A model generated the notes under the pieces. It was given only the letters and a program-made list of their open reading frames with translations. It was not told the origin of the DNA and ran no database searches. DNA of 64,000 nucleotides from Bolinopsis microptera. Lineage: Eukaryota; Ctenophora; Tentaculata; Lobata; Bolinopsidae. Made by a program: the position numbers and the translations under genes. The stretch is taken from the NCBI RefSeq assembly GCF_026151205.1, contig NC_087073.1:8595411-8659410 (forward strand). The letters run 5' to 3'. Shown here piece after piece: positions 56,663 to 64,000 of this stretch; the first letter of the stretch is position 1; every line of letters begins with the position of its first letter.

Positions 56663-57171
56663 TACCTTACAAGACATATTTATAACGTACGAAATGTGGC
56701 GGTTTTCCGAAAATTTCGCCATATTTTCGGACCGCCAAAATTTCGGTCGTCGTAATAGAATCCGTCGCATTATCTTTTAGCATATTTCAATGACTGTGCC
56801 TTCACTGCTTTATTTTGTTTCTAAAAAGTAATATCAAGTAAAATAAATAAATAAATTCTGGCATCTTGGAACAAATTATCACCACACCAATGACCAATTG
56901 AATGTCAAGCAATACAGTTTAAATTTGCATTAAAATACATGTATGTGCTAACATGAAAGTCTTACAGTCTTAATACAGACTAAGTTTGAACATGATTTTA
57001 CCGAATTTCAGAAATTTCCTTACTGCTTACTGTCACAAAAAATGATGAAAAATACCCTTATTTTCTGTGACGTCCGAAATTTGACGATTTTGTTCAATTT
57101 CGCCATATTTTCGGACCGCCAAAATTTCGGTCGTCGCAAATTAGGCCGCCATAAATATGTCTTGTAAGGTA
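56663..57171. mobile_element. TA-flanked MITE with internal direct repeat
   Basis: The ends are inverted repeats CCTTACAAGACATATTTAT, bordered by TA on both sides as in Tc1/mariner elements. A block of about 38 bp starting TTTCGCCATATTTTCGGACC occurs twice in the same orientation (about 56717-56754 and 57099-57136). No transposase is encoded. It sits eight bases after the older element's stop codon. Confidence 0.82.
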
Positions 57172-57880
57172 GATGTTTTAAAGATAGTATTATAATTATG
57201 TATGATTTGATATTCATTACTTTAAACAATACACTGATTGCACAAATTTGTAAACAAAAATATGGGTGTGGCACATAGGGGGTGGTCACAGAAATTTTAA
57301 ATCATGTTTGAACGAAATGCTTGGGTCACATTTATATTCGAGTAGAAAGTCTTAAAGCTCTAAATCAATCCTATCATTTACGTGAGTTATTAAAGGTTTG
57401 CATGTGGGTAGTTACTTTTGGGCCACCCTGTATATATACGATATCTGTACTAAGTTTTATACCTTAGGGCCAATAATTTGGTTCACAATAAATTTGGTTC
57501 ACAATATATTTGGTTACCATAATTTTGGTTACCATAATTTTTGTTACCATAATTTTAGTCACAAATTTCGCAAATTTTTAGTCTACAACAATTTTAGTCA
57601 CAGTTTTCGACTTTTCGAGACCATTTTCCTAAAGAGTAACATGACAATGTTGATTAAGTTATCAACAGACAACAGCCACAGTATTTTTCATTTAATCGAC
57701 TCGGGTTTGTAAATTGACAAATAACTGAAAAATAACAATAAAACAGCCTCTTGATAATAAAATAAGTCACAGACGAATTCAAAATCAACAATACAATGTA
57801 CAAAGAAAATTATTACGTTAACAAGCACAGCTATCACACATTCTACAGTCTACTTCTACCATAACAAAGTCCTAAAACTT
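57172..57880. other. Spacer with short GGTTACCATAATTTT-like repeats
   Basis: At about 57477-57560 there are several imperfect copies of TTGGTTCACAATA / TTGGTTACCATAATTT. The remainder is AT-rich and would contain the 3' UTR of the repeat-protein gene ending at 57881. No gene is seen. Confidence 0.6.
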
Positions 57881-60800
57881 CTAAGGACAAAGGTTAGAGT
57901 CTATAATCCCCATTCTATCTCTCTGAGCACGTCGTTTTCTCAGACTTATATTACCGGTTATATTGAACATACTAAAGTTGTCCCCCGAGTTAAAATCTCT
58001 ACAAACACTCCCTGTCTCACGATGGTTGGTAATTGATGTTTTGTTAGGGGCACTCTTTGGACGTGATATGTGTCCAGTTTGAGTCTGTATGAGAGAAGAT
58101 CGGGTGGCTAAATGAGTCTGGAAAGTAGGGAGAAGGGGTTCTGGGAGAGTTGTGGTAATGTAGGTAGGATGGAAATTAGTTGATAGAGGAGGATGGACAG
58201 GACCAGTGCAAGGCCGGTAAGGGCCAGTATCCCCACCATTAGTGGTTGTATCACATCCTATATAAACTCTGTTAACACACTCCCTATAATTCTGATGGGG
58301 TCTCACTACACATGTCTTCTTCTCGCCCGGTATTGGAGATCTTCTTATCAGTTTCAAGTGAGGGTTATCTTCAGTCCTCATCACCGGGGAACTCCGGATA
58401 TTTGTGATCTCAAAGTTAACCAGGTTGGGGACTTCTTCCGGAATTGGAGAGCTGTGGATGTTGGTGACCTCGAAGTGTTTCACGCTTTCTTCAGGGATCG
58501 GACTGATGATTTGTTTGTTGGGCGAGAAAGCTCTTTCAAGGGAAGGATTATCTGTTTTGATCTTAAGTTGGTTTTCAGGAATGATGTCAAGTTTAATGGG
58601 AACCTGTTTCTTCTTTTTAGTTCTCGTGATATTACTACCGTTCTTTGGTGGCGACGTGGTAATCTCTGGAGGACTGCTTACTTTAGGAGAGCCTGATTTG
58701 CTGCGTTGATTAAGTTTTAAACAGAGTTTGACCTTTCTCGTACCCTTCATCTTGACATTCTCTTGGACACTTTGGGAAAGAGGATCTTCAGGAGGAACCA
58801 TTTTCAGAAGCTCGCTGAAGTTAGGGAAACGAACTTGAGTCTTCGGTTTGAAAGGAAGAAATTGGGCAATAGTGCGGTGAACCACTACATTAGTTCCTAT
58901 GGGAGACGTCTCCTCGCTGACTGATCTTTGTTGAGGTGACCTGGAGGTCACCACGATATCCTTGTTATTTGATCCGGGTACACTCTGCCTAGCTAGCTTC
59001 ACTTTGTCAGCTCTAACTCTGAAGATCTTAGAGCGATACTTAACTTTACAGAACCCGGCTCTGCTTTTGTGTGGTTTAATCAAGCGGCCAGGGATGTTAA
59101 CTACTCTGGGGCCCAGGTTAATGCAGTACAGGTTGTTTTTGTACTCAGGAGCAGAGAATGTAGAGGTGTTTGTCAAGGAGAGTTGCTCGTCTAGTATCGC
59201 TGTTTCGCCTAGCTTTTCTTCAGGAACTCTACTCTCTACTCGATCTTTACTCGTTTTGCCGATGAATGGCTCCAAATCTGTCAGTTTCCACTACATGTTT
59301 CTCGTTTTTGTAGGTGATGGCAATCTTATCATCTTGACTCTTCAGAACTGACATCAAACTCATCGGGACCTTGACCAATCTGTTCTCCAGTTTGGTAACG
59401 TATTTTTCAGGGATGTAGTTAGAACCCAATGGCAGGTTGAGTCTCTTCAACATCGGATAAACTTCCTGCGGGAGGATAAAGATCACTTTACCGTTCCTTT
59501 TCACGTAGTAATTACCCACTTCCTTAGCTGAAGGAGCGAGTTTATCTGCTGGGATTATCTTCCATACTCCGCCCAGTTTTATAGCAACCATGTCCTTCAA
59601 AGATGCAAACTGTTTAGGTGGTTCTATCACCTCAGTAATATGGTCACGCTTGATTTGAGTTAAGACCCCCTCAATTGGGACGAGGAACCCTCCTTGTTGG
59701 CAAGGTTTGATATCAGAACCCAGTACAGAGAACACTCTACCTTGATGAGATATAGAGTAGGTCTTGTTATCACACAGATAAACTAGACTGGTCGGAGAAC
59801 CTACACCAGGGACCCGCACTACTTTCTCAACCTTCCTTCTTGTCTTGTCTATCATCGTCATGAACGTCTCACCATCTTGAGATGTCAGCTCTGTTCCCTT
59901 AGCAGTGAACCAACTGCCCTCAATCAGAACTCTGAAGAAGTCAACAGCCGGCTCTTCAGCACTTTCGATCTGTCGGAACGGGGACCCACCAACATGAGGA
60001 TCACAACCATTCTCACCCAGACTGGAATTCATGGACATCATCTCATCTATCTGTTGAAGAGTGTTAGCCGAGGAGCCCGTGTTGTTCCGACATCTTCCTC
60101 CTCGGAACTTGAGACTGACTGAATCGAACAGATCAGAGTCCGTTACCTCACAGTCCTCACTAGGTACCATAACGTTTAGAGCATCTTTTACAGCCAGAGC
60201 ACTGAACACTTCTAGTCCTGGTAGGTTGCAAAGTTGGTTAACTTTGTCTACAACCTCTATCTCTGAGGAGCACGGAGACATGTCCTCCATTTCCCTCTCA
60301 ATTATCTGCTGCTGTACTGCTTCTATTTCAATCTCTGTTCTAATCCGCTCATTAAGACTGGCTATACCAGGTAGAACTTTATCTTCTAGATTCGAGCCAG
60401 GTTCTACATTCGAGCTAGATTCTACATTTGAGCTAGGATGATTCAGATGGTTTTCCTGTTCGACAGAAAGGGCAATGAAAGCTTCAAGGTGCATCTGCTC
60501 CACTGTGGACGCTTTGTGGCCCAACATGTCGAGTCCTGGTAACTGGGACACTCTCTCTAGCCCATCCTCAGGGGAGGAACTCTCGGATGAAGAGATGGTA
60601 GAGAAGTGAACTTGTTTTCTGTTCTGGACTGGTTTTTTTGGCTCACGTTTCACATTAGGAATCACTTGCGAAAGAAAGGCTGATGGGGAGGCAAATGTTG
60701 CTTTTTGAGATTTATTTGTGATGCTGGCTATGTGATCTAGTTTGATGATGTATTCTTGTATGATATCTTGTCTGGAGGTTGGTCTGGTAGACAAAGAACA

Positions 60801-61703
60801 GGAGGATACATTTATAGGTGACTGCTGTTTAGCGAACCCCTGTTGGGTAATGGGAGGGAATAGAACTTGATGGTCAAACTGGTGAGGAGTGGGCTGATTA
60901 ACTGTCAAATAGTTATTAGTCAGGAAGGTTTGAAGGGGTGAATTCAGGGACTGAATCACACCAGCTTGCGGTAAACTTGTGGCAGACTGACTTGATGGAA
61001 GAGGGTTCTCTACCAGACCTGTCTCACCCTCTACAGACAGCAGATATTTACCAGGCACATCAGTAGGATGAAACATTCCACCAGGCAGAGTTAGAAATCT
61101 ACCATTGAAGATAACATCGTAATTAAGACAAGGGTTGAGATGAGAAGAGGTGGGTCCAGGAGCTACTTCCGAGTAAACACTCTCATCAGTCTCATCCCCC
61201 TCGATATCAGACACTTCCAACAGCTCCCCGTTTATCTCCACCAAGTACCCCTCACTCTCCTCCCCTGCTCTGATAATCTCTCTGCCTTGAACCCTGTACT
61301 TAGTTCCCTCTGCGAGTACAGTGTACACTTTGTCATTCTGTAGAGTCAGTCCCGAGGTAGTGTCTGGTGTAGGTACTACTAAGGAGAGGTCTGAAGAGGA
61401 GAGCGAGTCTGGTTCGGAGGGCTGAGGACCTTGTTCTAGACTCACCTCTTCGTAGGAGAGGACCGGGAACTGTAGCCCGGAGATAGAGCAGGATAGCTGA
61501 CCTGAAGAGCTGAGGTTGAGGTACTCTCGGGGTACAATTACAGGCTGATTGTTGATGAGGACCCTGCAGAACTGTCCTGTTGTGGAGTGTGCTGATATCA
61601 CTGACACACATTCAGGTGAGACACCAGTTGAGACACCCAAGTGCGAGACACTTTGAGACATGCCCTGGTTTTTGAATTGGTGTCCTACTCCCAGCTGCTG
61701 CAT
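57881..61703 (-). CDS. Protein with eight copies of an unrecognised ~45-residue repeat (gene B)
   Basis: An uninterrupted frame runs from the ATG at 61703 to a TGA... region stop at 59247, then continues one base out of frame to 57881. Deleting one T in the TTT at about 59274-59276 would join them (ETDR then LEPFIGKTSKD), giving about 1,280 residues. Repeats begin near 61583, 61328, 61127, 59939, 59762, 59594, 59402 and 59130. Each has the pattern [YF]-x-[VI]...G...[VI]-P...[LI]-x-P...G-x-[YF]-x-[VI]...G....[VI], for example VAIKLGGVWKIIPADKLAPS then GNYYVKRNGKVIFILPQEVY. They should be beta-rich small domains. Between repeats 3 and 4 lies a long Ser/Glu-rich disordered region with an acidic helix. 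No signal peptide or membrane segment. Function unknown; it is a paralogue of the upstream neighbour. Confidence 0.8.
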
Positions 61704-62238
61704 GTAGACGATTGTTGTGCAGTACAACGAAATACAGTAAGCCAAGTACTATTATAAGCAAACCAGGAAGGGCGGGTATAACTGATGACTGACGTTAGTC
61801 ATCCTAATGGCTAATACCCAAGGTTTTCGATTCAAAACCTATAGTTAGAATTGCAATTGTGTAGAACCTTATTTGGGAAAATTTAGTTTATTGATGATTT
61901 ATTAAATGGCATCTTATGGTCAGGTATTTTAAGGGTTCAAGAGAGTGTTTATAGTTTCTTTTTCATATCCAAGTACGATTAACCACAACAGTCTTCAGAG
62001 TCAAAAATAAAATCAACCTTAGCAATAATATCATCTCAATTTTTGAATAGATCACCATATTGAACGTACCAAGCGATTGGCAAATCAAATGATCCTGAAT
62101 TCAGGATACGTAAAGATTTTCAAAAAACACTGCATTCTATAAACCGTTAAAATAGGACAACCACATTGAGCGCATAAAAAGACTTCACTTGTACAGTATA
62201 TAATGAATCTTATGACTTATCAAACCCATTCAGTCAGT
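61704..62238. other. Spacer between the two repeat-protein genes
   Basis: AT-rich, no open frame of note. It should hold the 3' UTR of the upstream paralogue and the promoter of gene B, both on the minus strand. Confidence 0.6.
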
Positions 62239-64000
62239 TCATCTATAATTGTTTTTATTAAATTGATTAAACAGAGTTGACTTCCTAGCAGTAGTAGCAC
62301 TGGATGAGGCGCGAGTAGCACTGGATGAGGCGCGACTCGACGAACTGGTAAACTTCTGACTACTAGAGTAGGTAGATCTCTGAGCAGCTGCTGTCGAGCT
62401 AGCAGCATTCTTTACATTCTCTAAATTCCTGCTGCCAACATTGCACGTGCTCACGTTCTTACTGGTCTCCACATTGCACGTGGGCACGTTTCTATTTCCC
62501 TCATTACACGTGGTCATGGTTTGTACATAAGAGTTGTCTGATAAGGAAACGTCCATGTATGACTTATCAGTGAGGTCCTCTAAGAGTTTGTAGTAGTGAG
62601 GTCCCTTGTTCCTCCTCACATTCACCCATATTGGGGCTCTCACCCCGAACCCATCATCAGCTAACTGCAGGTAATCATCCTCAAATATCACCTGGGCCCC
62701 CTCAAAGTGTGTTCTGATACAAGTTGTTACTTTCCTGATATCCTTGTCGTTAATGTTCCGGGTACCAGAGTTCCTGAGCACGAACACAGGGTCCTCACCC
62801 AGTTCTGTTGAAACTGATCTGATGTAGTCCAGACAGTTTGCAGGGAGTCTCTCTACAAACCAGGTCCTCAGCAACCTCCTACCATCTGCCAGCTTACATT
62901 CCAGGTTTATAACGTCCTCTAGGGGTTTCAGGGGTGCACGTCTCGCTCTAGAATCAAACTAACACTGTCCTTATACTTTACAACCGCGTACCCTGTCTGC
63001 GTTTTAGAGGGTCGCACTGCTTTGGGCCCCACTCTCACCCAGCAGCCTCGCACCAGAGCCAGGAACCCTGGCTCAATGTTATCATCAGACTCAGACACAT
63101 CTTCAGCTGTACACTCCTGACCAGGACATGCTGCAAACTTTACTGTTTTGGTAGGGGACTGAGCAGGAACGTATGGTATAATAGCAGTTCCATTAGGCAC
63201 TATCAGACGACAATCTCCTGCTCTAACTGTGAATTGTCCTGGAACCTGTTTCCTGGGTTTGAACTGTTTCCCAGTCACCACGTACGACACGGACTCTATA
63301 GTCAGGATGTACTGTTTGTCCGGGAACACTAAAGTTCCGTTTATCACCATGGGGATGGGACTAGTAGAGTTCATCTCCACTGCTCTACTGATGTTGTTAA
63401 AAGTGGGGTTGATGTACGGGGTGTTGGCTGTGTCGGTGCGTGCAGGACTCACCGGGGTATCGTTAGGATTGAGAGAGTTGGTTTGTTTGATGTGACTCTG
63501 AGGATTGTATGTAGAGATAGTGAGAGGGTTTGTGAGCTGGCTGCTAAGGTGAGGGTGATTTGCTCTTTCAGTAGGGAGCAGGACGAGGGGATTGGTCCCT
63601 CTTCTTGCAACTTGTTGTCCCACGCCAGGGTCTGTGAGCCCCAGTAGGGAAGCGTACTGTGGTTTGAGTTGTCCCTGTGGATCATACAGTGAACTGAGAG
63701 TCACAACTCCGGGAGGAAGCTCCTCTACTCCAGGAGTAGAATCACTAGAGCTCAGATAGTTGAGGTCCTTCAAACTAGGGTGTAGAGTGTAGTCTGGAGA
63801 CACTGACCTCTGCGTCCGAGCGGCGTGCTGTTCCGGAGAGATCGGGTGAGGGTGTACGGGGGACGAGCATGGAACATGGACTGGAGAAATGGTTGTGTTC
63901 TGAGGGTCAGGATAGTTTCCACCACCAGGCAGTGAAACAGGAACTACACTCACTGCCTTCACGATATACTTCTTGTTGTTGAATATCACCACATACCGTC
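62239..64000 (-). CDS. Paralogous repeat protein (gene A), 5' end outside the window
   Basis: The frame is open from the window edge (RYVVIFNNKKYIVKAV) to a TGA at 62928-62930. It continues one base out of frame to TGA at 62239. Adding one C to the CCCC at about 62931-62934 would join VSLILERDVHP to LKPLEDVINLECK. At least three repeats of the gene B type are present: VVIFNNKKYIVKAV, ILTIESVSYVVTG...GQFTVRAGDCRLIVP, and LALVRGCWVRVGPKAVRPSK...GYAVVKYKDSVSLIL. A long Pro/Ser-rich disordered segment lies between the first and second. After the last repeat comes an unrecognised domain (RTWFVERLPANCLDYIRSV, GAQVIFEDDYLQLADDGFGV) and a low-complexity Ser/Thr/Ala tail. The last codons overlap an AATAAA. 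No function can be assigned. Confidence 0.75.

Noticed and set aside
59247-62960. Programmed ribosomal frameshifting in the repeat-protein genes
   Set aside because: The sites do not match a canonical slippery heptamer and both lie in homopolymers, so assembly indels are the simpler reading. Kept only as a possibility in the findings.
1-64000. tRNA or rRNA genes
   Set aside because: I scanned by eye for tRNA A/B-box patterns and found none that fold convincingly; a covariance-model search would be decisive.
1-64000. Bacterial origin of the window
   Set aside because: Multi-exon genes with phase-consistent GT-AG introns, SANT, ZP, sushi and TSP1 modules and LINEs show animal nuclear DNA.

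Overview
This is AT-rich animal (metazoan) nuclear DNA. Genes are split by GT-AG introns, mostly short. They encode metazoan proteins: an NCoR/SMRT corepressor, ZP, sushi, TSP1 and cystine-knot extracellular proteins, a rhodopsin-class GPCR and an F-box/LRR protein. Transposon debris and tandem arrays fill the introns and intergenic DNA. An invertebrate, possibly from an early-branching lineage, fits best, but I cannot name the phylum. Exon joins below were found by matching GT-AG sites and reading phase by eye; where every join keeps the frame I say so.

Layout. 0.55-3.8 kb (minus): 5' part of an M1 aminopeptidase, whose third intron carries a hAT-type MITE with a perfect 8-bp target duplication. 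3.8-15.8 kb: 12 kb with no gene I can support. 15.8-22.2 kb (plus): 13-exon secreted protein with a PI-PLC-like region, a Cys-rich region, two sushi modules, one TSP1 module and a C-terminal cystine knot. 22.7-26 kb (minus): LINE with an uninterrupted endonuclease-reverse transcriptase ORF. 26.4-27.4 kb (minus): intronless GPCR with one in-frame stop. 28.9-30.9 kb (minus): pentraxin-like plus ZP protein with one frame break. 33.2-37.4 kb (minus): F-box/LRR gene with a different tandem array in each of three introns. 38.4-39.5 kb (minus): sulfotransferase resembling heparan sulfate 6-O-sulfotransferase. 40.2-53.5 kb (minus): 21 exons of an NCoR/SMRT-type corepressor reaching its stop codon. One of its introns holds a NERD-helicase gene on the opposite strand and another holds a 1.22-kb foldback element. 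54.0-57.2 kb: nested DNA transposons. 57.9-64.0 kb (minus): two neighbouring genes for related proteins built from an unrecognised repeat of about 45 residues.

How the genes relate. They do not form a pathway. The corepressor is nuclear. The aminopeptidase, PLC/sushi/TSP1/cystine-knot protein, pentraxin-ZP protein, GPCR and sulfotransferase belong to the secretory route or cell surface. The F-box protein should be a substrate adaptor for SCF ubiquitin ligase. The two repeat-protein genes are the strongest candidate for something undescribed.

Caution. Single-base frame breaks or stops interrupt several otherwise convincing ORFs (GPCR, pentraxin-ZP, NERD-helicase, both repeat-protein genes, possibly the sulfotransferase). 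In contrast, 21 corepressor exons, six aminopeptidase exons and the LINE ORF read cleanly. Uncorrected assembly indels must be excluded before any of these is called a pseudogene.
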